Shown: piece after piece, positions 13,138 to 24,668 of the stretch
Position numbering within the stretch: position 1 is the first letter of the stretch
Layout: each line of letters begins with the position of its first letter
Assembly: GCF_029227915.1 (NCBI RefSeq)
Contig: NC_079880.1
Coordinates: 5,768,001 to 5,832,000 of the forward strand
DNA from: Hydractinia symbiolongicarpus
Taxonomy: Eukaryota; Cnidaria; Hydrozoa; Anthoathecata; Hydractiniidae
Length of the DNA stretch: 64,000 nucleotides
Reading direction: 5' to 3'
Program-made: the position numbers and the translations under genes
Notes under the pieces: generated by a model
What the model was told of the DNA's origin: nothing
The model's input: the letters and a program-made list of their open reading frames with translations, nothing else
Database searches by the model: none

Positions 13138-14756
13138 ATGAGTTTACTCACAGGGTACTTTCTTTGTATACATTCGACTATACGGGCCAAGCCCGGGATT
13201 TACGGGAAATCGCGGGATTTCGTTTGCCGGCGATTAAACCTCTTTCATTAAGCGTCTCATCAAAAATGAAAACATTTTTGAAAACTACAAGTCTCATGCG
13301 TTTTAGTGGTAAAAAAAATAATTTAAAAAAACGTTCGGGAAATGAGTTTACTCCCTTGGTACTTTCTTTGTATACTTTTGACTATACGGGCCGAGTGCGG
13401 GATTTACGGGAACTCGCGGATTTTCGTTTGCAGGCGATTAAACTTCTTTTATTCAGCGTCCCATCAAATATGAAAATATTTTTGAAAACTACAAGTCTCA
13501 TGCGTTTTAGTGGTGAAAAAGTAATTTAAAAAATCGTTCGGGAAATGAGTTTACTCCCTGGGTACTTTCTTTGTATACTTTTGACTATACGGCCAAACCC
13601 GGGATTTACGGGAAATCGCGGGTTTTCGTTTGCCGGCGATTAAACTTCTTTTATTCAGCGTCTCATCAAAAATGAAAACATTTTTAAAAACTACAAGTCT
13701 TATGCGTTTTAGTGGTGAAAAAATAATTTAAAAAATCGTTCGGGAAATGAGTTTACTCCCTGGGTACTTTCTTTGTATACTTTTGACTATACGGCCAAGC
13801 CCGGGATTTACGGGAAATCGCGGGTTTTCGTTTGCCGGCGATTAAACTTCTTTTATTCAGCGTCCCATCAAATATGAAAATATTTTTGAAAACTACAAGT
13901 CTCATGCGTTTAGTGGTAAAAAAAAAATATAAAAAATCGTTCGGGAAATGAGTTTACTCCCTGGGTACTTTGTTTGTATACTTTTGACTACACGGGCCAA
14001 GCCCGGGATTTACGGGAAATCGCGGGTTTTCGTTTGCCGGCGATTAAACTTCTTTTATTCAGCGTCTTATCAAAAATGAAAACATTTTAAAAACTACAAG
14101 TCTTATGCGTTTTAGTAGTGAAAAAATAATTTAAAAAATCGTTCTGGAAATGAGTTTACTCCCTGGGTACTTTCTTTGTATACTTTTGACTATACGGGCC
14201 GAGTCCGGGATTTAGGGAAATCGCAGGTTTTCGTTTGCCGGCGATTAAACTGCTTTTATTCAGCGTCTCATCAAAAATGAAAACATTTTTAAAAACTACA
14301 AGTCTTATGCGTTTTAGTGGTGAAAAAATAATTTAAAAAATCGTTCTGGAAATGAGTTTACTCCCTGGGTACTTTCTTTGTATACATTCGACTATACGGT
14401 CCAAGCCCGGGATTTACGGGAAATCGCGGGTTTTCGTTTGCCGGCGATTAAACTACTTTTATTCAGCGTCTCATCAAAAATGAAAACATTTTTGAAAACT
14501 ACAAGTCTCATGCGTTTTAGTGGTGAAAAAATAATTTGAAAAATCGTTCGGGAAATGAGTTTACTCCCTGGGTACTTTCTTTGTATACTTTTGACTATAC
14601 GGGCCAAGCCGGGATTTACGGGAAATCGCGGGTTTTCGTTTGCCGGCGATTAAACTTCTTTTATTCAGCGTCTCATCAAAAATGAAAACATTTTTAAAAA
14701 CTACAAGTCTTATGCGTTTTAGTGGTGAAAAAATAATTTAAAAAATCGTTCTGGAA
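13138..14756 (+). repeat. HOR unit 6, eight monomers (1619 bp)
   Basis: Order c-g-N-p-t-D-a-s. It equals unit 5 without the extra D monomer, and the shared tttgcaggcg in g supports direct kinship. Small private changes are cacgggcc near 13991, a shortened T-tract near 14086 and aatttgaaaaa near 14533. Confidence 0.83.
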
Positions 14757-17588
14757 ATGAGTTTACTCACAGGGTACTTTCTTTGTATACATTCGACTAT
14801 ACGGGCCAAGCCCGGGATTTACGGGAAATCGCGGGATTTCGTTTGCCGGCGATTAAAGCTCTTTCATTAAGCGTCTCACCAAAAATGAAAACATTTATGA
14901 AAACTACAAGTCTCATGCGTTTTAGTGGTGAAAAAATAATTTAAAAAAAACGTTCGGGAAATGAGTTTACTCCCTTGGTACTTTCTTTGTATACTTTTGA
15001 CTATACGGGCCGAGTGCGGGATTTACGGGAACTCGCGGATTTTCGTTTGCCGGCGATTAAACTTCTTTTATTCAGCGTCCCATCAAATATGAAAATATTT
15101 TTAAAAACTACAAGTCTCATGCGTTTAGTGGTAAAAAAATAATATAAAAAATCGTTCGGGAAATGAGTTTACTCCCTGGGTACTTTGTTTGTATACTTTT
15201 GACTATACGGGCCAAGCCCGGGATTTACGGGAAATCGCGGGTTTTCGTTTGCCGGCGATTAAACTTCTTTTATTCAGCGTCTCATCAAAAATGAAAACAT
15301 TTTTAAAAACTACAAGTCTTATGCGTTTTAGTGGTGAAAAAATAATTTAAAAAATCGTTCTGGAAATGAGTTTACTCCCTGGGTACTTTATTTGTATACT
15401 TTTGACTATACGGGCCGAGTCCGGGATTTAGGGAAATCGCAGGTTTTCGTTTGCCGGCGATTAAACTTCTTTTATTCAGCGTCTCATCAAAAATAAAAAC
15501 ATTTTTGAAAACCACAAGTCTCATGCGTTTTAGTGGTGAAAAAGTAATTTAAGAAATCGTTCGGGAAATGAGTTTACTCCCTGGGTACTTTCTTTGTATA
15601 CTTTTGACTATACGGCCAAACCCGGGATTTACGGGAAATCGCGGGTTTTCGTTTGCCGGCGATTAAACTTCTTTTATTCAGCGTCTCATCAAAAATGAAA
15701 ACATTTTTAAAAACTACAAGTCTTATGCGTTTTAGTGGTGAAAAAATAATTTAAAAAATCGTTCGGGAAATGAGTTTACTCCCTGGGTACTTTCTTTGTA
15801 TACTTTTGACTATACGGCCAAGCCCGGGATTTACGGGAAATCGCGGGTTTTCGTTTGCCGGCGATTAAACTTCTTTTATTCAGCGTCCCATCAAATATGA
15901 AAATATTTTTGAAAACTACAAGTCTCATGCGTTTAGTGGTAAAAAAAAAATATAAAAAATCGTTCGGGAAATGAGTTTACTCCCTGGGTACTTTGTTTGT
16001 ATACTTTTGACTATACGGGCCAAGCCCGGGATTTACGGGAAATCGCGGGTTTTCGTTTGCCGGCGATTAAACTTCTTTTATTCAGCGTCTCATCAAAAAT
16101 GAAAACATTTTTAAAAACTACAAGTCTTATGCGTTTTAGTGGTGAAAAAATAATTTAAAAAATCGTTCTGGAAATAAGTTTACTCCCTGGGTACTTTCTT
16201 TGTATACTTTTGACTATACGGGCCGAATCCAGGATTTAGGGAAATCGCAGGTTTTCGTTTGCCGGCGATTAAACTTCTTTTATTCAGCGTCTCATCAAAA
16301 ATAAAAACATTTTTGAAAACCACAAGTCTCATGCGTTTTAGTGGTGAAAAAGTAATTTAAGAAATCGTTCGGGAAATGAGTTTACTCCCTGGGTACTTTC
16401 TTTGTATACTTTTGACTATACGGCCAAACCCGGGATTTACGGGAAATCGCGGGTTTTCGTTTGCCGGCGATTAAACTTCTTTTATTCAGCGTCTCATCAA
16501 AAATGAAAACATTTTTAAAAACTACAAGTCTTATGCGTTTTAGTGGTGAAAAAATAATTTAAAAAATCGTTCGGGAAATGAGTTTACTCCCTGGGTACTT
16601 TCTTTGTATACTTTTGACTATACGGCCAAGCCCGGGATTTACGGGAAATCGCGGGTTTTCGTTTGCCGGCGATTAAACTTCTTTTATTCAGCGTCCCATC
16701 AAATATGAAAATATTTTTGAAAACTACAAGTCTCATGCGTTTAGTGGTAAAAAAAAAATATAAAAAATCGTTCGGGAAATGAGTTTACTCCCTGGGTACT
16801 TTGTTTGTATACTTTTGACTATACGGGCCAAGCCCGGGATTTACGGGAAATCGCGGGTTTTCGTTTGCCGGCGATTAAACTTCTTTTATTCAGCGTCTCA
16901 TCAAAAATGAAAACATTTTTAAAAACTACAAGTCTTATGCGTTTTAGTGGTGAAAAAATAATTTAAAAAATCGTTCTGGAAATAAGTTTACTCCCTGGGT
17001 ACTTTCTTTGTATACTTTTGACTATACGGGCCGAATCCAGGATTTAGGGAAATGGCAGGTTTTCGTTTGCCGGCGATTAAACTGCTTTTATTCAGCGTCT
17101 CATCAAAAATGAAAACATTTTTAAAAACTACAAGTCTCATGCGTTTTAGTGGTGAAAAAATAATTTAAAAAATCGTTCTGGAAATGAGTTTACTCCCTGG
17201 GTACTTTCTTTGTATACATTCGACTATACGGTCCAAGCCCGGGATTTACGGGAAATCGCGGGTTTTTGTTTGCCGGCGATTAAACTTCTTTTATTCAGCG
17301 TCTCATCAAAAATGAAAACATTTTTTAAAACTACAAGTCTCATGCGTTTTAGTGGTGAAAAAATAATTTAAAAAATCGTTCGGGAAATGAGTTTACTCCC
17401 TGGGTACTTTCTTTGTATACTTTTGACTATACGGGCCAAGCCGGGATTTACGGGAAATCGCGGGTTTTCGTTTGCCGGCGATTAAACTTCTTTTATTCAG
17501 CGTCTCATCAAAAATGAAAACATTTTTAAAAACTACAAGTCTTATGCGTTTTAGTGGTGAAAAAATAATTTAAAAAATCGTTCTGGAA
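14757..17588 (+). repeat. HOR unit 7, expanded fourteen-monomer form (2832 bp)
   Basis: Order c-g-t-D-N-p-t-D-N-p-t-D-a-s, the reference ten-monomer order with the D-N-p-t block doubled. The doubled block is annotated separately. This is the longest unit in the family and, with unit 8, shows that expansion and contraction occur in neighbouring units. Confidence 0.83.
15366..16981 (+). repeat. Tandem pair of 808-bp D-N-p-t blocks inside HOR unit 7
   Basis: Copy one is 15366-16173 and copy two 16174-16981, each four monomers. Both D monomers carry aaaataaaaac and the rare tail gtaatttaagaaatcg. The second differs at its start (ataagttt, ccgaatccagg), words it shares with the next D monomer at 16982. 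The second D is thus a mosaic of the first D on its right and the 16982 D on its left, consistent with unequal exchange between the two D monomers. Confidence 0.82.
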
Positions 17589-18197
17589 ATGAGTTTACTC
17601 ACAGGGTACTTTCTTTGTATACATTCGACTATACGGGCCAAGCCTGGGATTTACGGGAAATCGCGGGATTTCGTTTGCCGGCGATTAAACCTCTTTCATT
17701 AAGCGTCTCATCAAAAATGAAAACATTTTTGAAAACTACAAGTCTCATGCGTTTTAGTGGTGAAAAAATAATTTAAAAAATCGTTCGGGAAATGAGTTTA
17801 CTCCCTTGGTACTTTGTTTGTATACTTTTGACTATACGGGCCAAGCCCGGGATTTACGGGAAATCGCGGGTTTTCGTTTGCCGGCGATTAAACTTCTTTT
17901 ATTCAGCGTCTCATCAAAAAATGAAAACATTTTTAAAAACTACAAGTCTTATGCGTTTTAGTGGTGAAAAAATAATTTAAAAAATCGTTCGGGAAATGAG
18001 TTTACTCCCTGGGTACTTTCTTTGTATACTTTTGACTATACGGGCCAAGCCGGGATTTACGGGAAATCGCGGGTTTTCGTTTGCCGGCGATTAAACTTCT
18101 TTTATTCAGCGTCTCATCAAAAATGAAAACATTTTTAAAAACTACAAGTCTTATGCGTTTTAGTGGTGAAAAAATAATTTAAAAAATCGTTCTGGAA
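17589..18197 (+). repeat. HOR unit 8, minimal three-monomer form with a g/t hybrid (609 bp)
   Basis: Order c, hybrid, s. The middle monomer (17792) starts with cccttggtac, the mark of g, but continues directly with tttgtttg and gggccaagcccggg, the marks of t. A crossover between a g and a t monomer in the first 30 bp, plus loss of the D-to-a block, accounts for the unit. Confidence 0.8.
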
Positions 18198-20019
18198 ATG
18201 AGTTTACTCACAGGGTACTTTCTTTGTATACATTCGACTATACGGGCCAAGCCCGGGATTTACGGGAAATCGCGGGATTTCGTTTGCCGGCGATTAAACC
18301 TCTTTCATTAAGCGTCTCACCAAAAATGAAAACATTTTTGAAAACTACAAGTCTCATGCGTTTTAGTGGTGAAAAAATAATTTAAAAAAACGTTCGGGAA
18401 ATGAGTTTACTCCCTTGGTACTTTCTTTGTATACTTTTGACTATACGGGCCGAGTGCGGGATTTACGGGAACTCGCGGATTTTCGTTTGCCGGCGATTAA
18501 ACTTCTTTTATTCAGCGTCCCATCAAATATGAAAATATTTTTGAAAACTACAAGTCTCATGCGTTTAGTGGTAAAAAAATAATATAAAAAATCGTTCGGG
18601 AAATGAGTTTACTCCCTGGGTACTTTGTTTGTATACTTTTGACTATACGGGCCAAGCCCGGGATTTACGGGAAATCGCGGGTTTTCGTTTGCCGGCGATT
18701 AAACTTCTTTTATTCAGCGTCTCATCAAAAATGAAAACATTTTTAAAAACTACAAGTCTTATGCGTTTTAGTGGTGAAAAAATAATTTAAAAAATCGTTC
18801 TGGAAATGAGTTTACTCCCTGGGTACTTTCCTTGGTATACTTTTGACTATACGGGCCGAGTCCGGGATTTAGGGAAATCGCAGGTTTTCGTTTGCCGGCG
18901 ATTAAACTTCTTTTATTCAGCGTCTCATCAAAAATAAAAACATTTTTGAAAACCACAAGTCTCATGCGTTTTAGTGGTGAAAAAGTAATTTAAAAAATCG
19001 TTCGGGAAATGAGTTTACTCCCTGGGTACTTTCTTTGTATACTTTTGACTATACGGCCAAACCCGGGATTTACGGGAAATCGCGGGTTTTCGTTTGCCGG
19101 CGATTAAACTTCTTTTATTCAGCGTCTCATCAAAAATGAAAACATTTTTAAAAACTACAAGTCTTATGCGTTTTAGTGGTGAAAAAATAATTTAAAAAAT
19201 CGTTCGGGAAATGAGTTTACTCCCTGGGTACTTTCTTTGTATACTTTTGACTATACGGCCAAGCCCGGGATTTACGGGAAATCGCGGGTTTTCGTTTGCC
19301 GGCGATTAAACTTCTTTTATTCAGCGTCCCATCAAATATGAAAATATTTTTGAAAACTACAAGTCTCATGCGTTTAGTGGTAAAAAAAAAATATAAAAAA
19401 TCGTTCGGGAAATGAGTTTACTCCCTGGGTACTTTGTTTGTATACTTTTGACTATACGGGCCAAGCCCGGGATTTACGGGAAATCGCGGGTTTTCGTTTG
19501 CCGGCGATTAAACTTCTTTTATTCAGCGTCTCATCAAAAATGAAAACATTTTTAAAAACTACAAGTCTTATGCGTTTTAGTGGTGAAAAAATAATTTAAA
19601 AAATCGTTCTGGAAATAAGTTTACTCCCTGGGTACTTTCTTTGTATACTTTTGACTATACGGGCCGAATCCAGGATTTAGGGAAATGGCAGGTTTTCGTT
19701 TGCCGGCGATTAAACTGCTTTTATTCAGCGTCTCATCAAAAATGAAAACATTTTTAAAAACTACAAGTCTCATGCGTTTTAGTGGTGAAAAAATAATTTA
19801 AAAAATCGTTCTGGAAATGAGTTTACTCCCTGGGTACTTTCTTTGTATACATTCGACTATACGGTCCAAGCCCGGGATTTACGGGAAATCGCGGGTTTTT
19901 GTTTGCCGGCGATTAAACTTCTTTTATTCAGCGTCTCATCAAAAATGAAAACATTTTTTAAAACTACAAGTCTCATGCGTTTTAGTGGTGAAAAAATAAT
20001 TTAAAAAATTGTTCTGGAA
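18198..20019 (+). repeat. HOR unit 9, nine monomers (1822 bp)
   Basis: Order c-g-t-D-N-p-t-D-a with no final s. Its last two monomers carry ataagttt with ccgaatccagg and ggtttttgtttg, matching 16982-17386 at an offset of 2633 bp. The D monomer at 18806 has the private ctttccttggtatac insertion. The series ends where the accaaagggg monomer begins at 20020. Confidence 0.82.
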
Positions 20020-23000
20020 ATGAGTTTACTCCCTGGGTACTTTCTTTGTATACTTTTGACCAAAGGGGCGAGTCCGGGATTTAGGGAAATCGCAGGTTTT
20101 CGTTTGCCGGCGATTAAACTGCTTTTATTCAGCGTCTCATCAAAAATAAAAACATTTTTGAAAACCACAAGTCTCATGCGTTTTAGTGGTGAAAAAGTAA
20201 TTTAAAAAATCGTTCGGGAAATGAGTTTACTCCCTGGGTACTTTCTTTGTATACTTTTGACTATACGGCCAAACCCGGGATTTACGGGAAATCGCGGGTT
20301 TTCGTTTGCCGTCGATTAAACTTCTTTTATTCAGGGTCTCATCAAAAATGAAAACATTTTTGAAAACCACAAGTCTCATGCGTTTTAGTGGTGAAAAAGT
20401 AATTTAAAAAATCGTTCGGGAAATGAGTTTACTCCCTGGGTACTTTCTTTGTATACTTTTGACTATACAGGCCAAGCCGGGATTTACGGGAAATCGCGGG
20501 TTTTCGTTTGCCGGCGATTGAACTTCTTTTATTCAGCGTCTCATCAAAAATGAAAACATTTTTAAAAACTACAAGTCTTATGCGTTCTAGTGGTGAAAAA
20601 ATAATATAAAAAATCGTTCGGGAAATGAGTTTACTCCCTGGGTACTTTCTTTGTATACTTTTGACTATACGGGCCGAGTCCGGGATTTACGGGAAATCGC
20701 GGATTTTCGTTTGCCGGCGATTAAACTTCTTTTATTCAGCGTCCCATCAAATATGAAAATATTTTTGAAAACTACAAGTCTCATGCGTTTAGTGGTAAAA
20801 AAATAATATAAAAAATCGTTCGGGAAATGAGTTTACTCCCTGGGTACTTTCTTTGTATACTTTTGACTATACGGGCCAAGCCGGGATTTACGGGAAATCG
20901 CGGGTTTTCGTTTGCCGGTGATTAAACTTCTTTTATTCAGCGTCTCATCAAAAATGAAAACATTTTTAAAAACTACAAGTCTTATGCGTTTTAGTGGTGA
21001 AAAAATAATTTAAAAAATCGTTCTGGAAATGAGTTTACACCCTGGGTACTTTCTTTGTATACTTTTGACTATACGGGCCGAGTCCGGGATGTAGGGAAAT
21101 CGCAGGTTTTCGTTTGCCGGCGATTAAACTGCTTTTATTCAGCGTCTCATAAAAGATGAAAACATTTTTGAAAACCACAAGTCTCATGCGTTTTAGTGGT
21201 GAAAAAGTAATTTAAAAAATCGTTCGGGAAATGAGTTTACTCCCTGGGTACTTTCTTTCTATACTTTTGACTATACGGCCAAGCCCGGGATTTACGGGAA
21301 ATGGCGGGTTTTTGTTTGCCGGCGATTAAACTTCTTTTATTCAGCGTCTCATCAAAAATGAAAACATTTTTAAAAACTACAAGTCTTATGCGTTTTAGTG
21401 GTGAAAAAATAATTTAAAAAATCGTTCTGGAAATGAGTTTACTCCCTGGGTACTTTCTTTGTATACTTTTGACTATACGGGCCGAGTCCGGGATTTAGGG
21501 AAATCGCAGGTTTTCGTTTGCCGGCGATTAAACTGCTTTTATTCAGCGTCTCATCAAAAATGAAAACATTTTTGAAAACTACAAGTCTCATGCGTTTTAG
21601 TGGTGAAAAAGTAATTTAAAAAACTGTTCGGGAAATGAGTTTACTCCCTGGGTACTTTCTTTGTATACTTTTGACTATACGGCCAAGCCCGGGATTTACG
21701 GGAAATCGCGGGTTTTCGTTTGCCGGCGATTAAACTTCTTTTATTCAGCGTCTCATCAAAAATGAAAACATTTTTAAAAACTACAATTCTTATGCGTTTT
21801 AGTGGTGAAAAAATAATTTAAAAAATCGTTCTGGAAATGAGTTTACTCCCTGGGTACTTTCTTTGTATACTTTTGACTATACGGGCCGAGTCCGGGATTT
21901 ACGGGAAATCGCGGGTTTTCGTTTGCCGGCGATTAAACTTCTTTTATTCAGCGTCTCATCAAAAATGAAAACATTTTTAAAAACTACAAGTCTTATGCGT
22001 TTTAGTGGTGAAAAAATAATTTAAAAAATCGTTCTGGAAATGAGTTTACTCCCTGGGTACTTTCTTTGTATACTTTTGACTATACGGGCCGAGTCCGGGA
22101 TTTAGGGAAATCGCAGGTTTTCGTTAGCCGGCGATTAAACTGCTTTTATTCAGCGTCTCATCAAAAATGAAAACATTTTTGAAAACCACAAGTCTCATGC
22201 GTTTTAGTGGTGAAAAAATAATTTAAAAAATCGTTCTGGAAATGAGTTTACTCCCTGGGTACTTTCTTTGTATACTTTTGACTATACGGGCCGAGTCCGG
22301 GATTTAGGGAAATCGCAGGTTTTCGTTTGCCGGCGATTAAACTGCTTTTATTCAGCGTCTCATCAAAAATGAAAACATTTTTGAAAACTACAAGTCTCAT
22401 GCGTTTTAGTGGTGAAAAAGTAATTTAAAAAACTGTTCGGGAAATGAGTTTACTCCCTGTGTACTTTCTTTGTATACTTTTGACTATACGGCCAAGCCCG
22501 GGATTTACGGGAAATCGCGGGTTTTCGTTTGCCGGCGATTAAACTTCTTTTTTTCAGCGTCTCATCAAAAATGAAAACATTTTTAAAAACTACAAGTCTT
22601 ATGCGTTTTAGTGGTGAAAAAATAATTTAAAAAATCGTTCTGGAAATGAGTTTACTCCCTGGGTACTTTCTTTGTATACTTTTGACTATACGGGCCGAGT
22701 CCGGGATTTACGGGAAATCGCAGGTTTTCGTTTGCCGGCGATTAAACTGCTTTTATTCAGCGTCTCATCAAAAATGAAAACATTCTTGAAAACTACAAGT
22801 CTCGTGCGTTTTAGTGGTGAAATAATAATTTAAAAAATCGTTTGGGAAATGAGTTTACTCCCTGGGTACTTTCTTTGTATACTTTTGACTATACGGGCCG
22901 AGTCCAGGATTTACGGGAAATCGCAGGTTTTCGTTTGCCGGCGATTAAACTTCTTTTATTCAGCGTCTCATCAAAAATGAAAACATTTTTAAAAACTACA

Positions 23001-23457
23001 AGTCTTATGCGTTTTAGTGGTGAAAAAATAATTTAAAAAATCGTTCTGGAAATGAGTTTACTCCCTGGGTACTTTCTTTGTATACTTTTGACTATACGGG
23101 CCGAGTCCGGGATTTACGGGAAATCGCAGGTTTTCGTTTGCCGGCGATTAAACTGCTTTTATTCAGCGTCTCATCAAAAATGAAAACATTCTTGAAAACT
23201 ACAAGTCTCGTGCGTTTTAGTGGTGAAATAATAATTTAAAAAATCGTTCGGGAAATGAGTTTACTCCCTGGGTATTTTGTTTGTATACTTTTGACTATAC
23301 GGGCCAAGCCCGGGATTTACGGGAAATCGCGGGTTTTCGTTTGCCGGCGATTAAACTTCTTTTATTCAGCGTCTCATCAAAAATGAAAACATTTTTAAAA
23401 ACTACAAGTCTTATGCGTTTTAGTGGTGAAAAAATAATTTAAAAAATCGTTCTGGAA
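20020..23457 (+). repeat. About 17-monomer repeat marked by the accaaagggg monomer, first copy (3438 bp)
   Basis: The first monomer replaces the usual actatacgggcc with accaaaggggc, a clustered change. The next has gccgtcgatt. Both words recur 3438 bp later at 23458 and 23659. Further inside, gggatgtaggg (21029), ctttctttctatac (21231) and the D monomer at 21433 match the second copy at an offset of 3236 bp, and cgttagccgg (22040) at 3439 bp, so the copies differ by gain and loss of single monomers. Confidence 0.75.
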
Positions 23458-24668
23458 ATGAGTTTACTCCCTGGGTACTTTCTTTGTATACTTTTCACCA
23501 AAGGGGCGAGTCCGGGATTTAGGGAAATCGCAGGTTTTCGTTTGCCGGCGATTAAACTGCTTTTATTCAGCGTCTCATCAAAAATAAAAACATTTTTGAA
23601 AACCACAAGTCTCATGCGTTTTAGTGGTGAAAAAGTAATTTAAAAAATCGTTCGGGAAATGAGTTTACTCCCTGGGTACTTTCTTTGTATACTTTTGACT
23701 ATACGGCCAAACCCGGGATTTACGGGAAATCGCGGGTTTTCGTTTGCCGTCGATTAAACTTCTTTTATTCAGCGTCTCATCAAAAATGAAAACATTTTTG
23801 AAAACCACAAGTCTCATGCGTTTTAGTGGTGAAAAAGTAATTTAAAAAATCGTTCGGGAAATGAGTTTACTCCCTGGGTACTTTCTTTGTATACTTTTGA
23901 CTATACGGCCAAGCCCGGGATTTACGGGAAATCGCGGGTTTTCGTTTGCCGGCGATTAAACTTCTTTTATTCAGCGTCCCATCAAATATGAAAATATTTT
24001 TAAAAACTACAAGTCTCATGCGTTTAGTGGTAAAAAAAAAATATAAAAAATCGTTCGGGAAATGAGTTTACTCCCTGGGTACTTTGTTTGTATACTTTTG
24101 ACTATACGGGCCAAGCCCGGGATTTACGGGAAATCGCGGGTTTTCGTTTGCCGGCGATTAAACTTCTTTTATTCAGCGTCTCATCAAAAATGAAAACATT
24201 TTTAAAAACTACAAGTCTTATGCGTTTTAGTGGTGAAAAAATAATTTAAAAAATCGTTCTGGAAATGAGTTTACTCCCTGGGTACTTTCTTTGTATACTT
24301 TTGACTATACGGGCCGAGTCCGGGATGTAGGGAAATCGCAGGTTTTCGTTTGCCGGCGATTAAACTGCTTTTATTCAGCGTCTCATAAAAAATGAAAACA
24401 TTTTTGAAAACCCCAAGTCTCATGCGTTTTAGTGGTGAAAAAGTAATTTAAAAAATCGTTCGGGAAATGAGTTTACTCCCTGGGTACTTTCTTTCTATAC
24501 TTTTGACTATACGGCCAAGCCCGGGATTTACGGGAAATCGCGGGTTTTCGTTTGCCGGCGATTAAACTTCTTTTATTCAGCGTCTCATCAAAAATGAAAA
24601 CATTTTTAAAAACTACAAGTCTTATGCGTTTTAGTGGTGAAAAAATAATTTAAAAAATCGTTCTGGAA
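23458..24668 (+). repeat. Start of second copy of the accaaagggg-marked repeat
   Basis: Monomers at 23458 (ttttcaccaaagggg), 23659 (gccgtcgatt), 23861 (p type), 24062 (t type), 24265 (gggatgtaggg) and 24467 (ctttctttctatac). The first four form the D-N-p-t order seen throughout 5248-20019, showing that the two repeat families share a block. The copy continues into 24669 and beyond. Confidence 0.75.

Noticed and set aside
8712-13529. Longer 102-121 codon open frames at 8712, 11342 and 13164
   Set aside because: Each is a c monomer followed by a p or g monomer where single-base changes in the A-tract (aaaaaaataat) happen to join two frames. They repeat because the HOR repeats. No start context, codon pattern or domain supports a gene.
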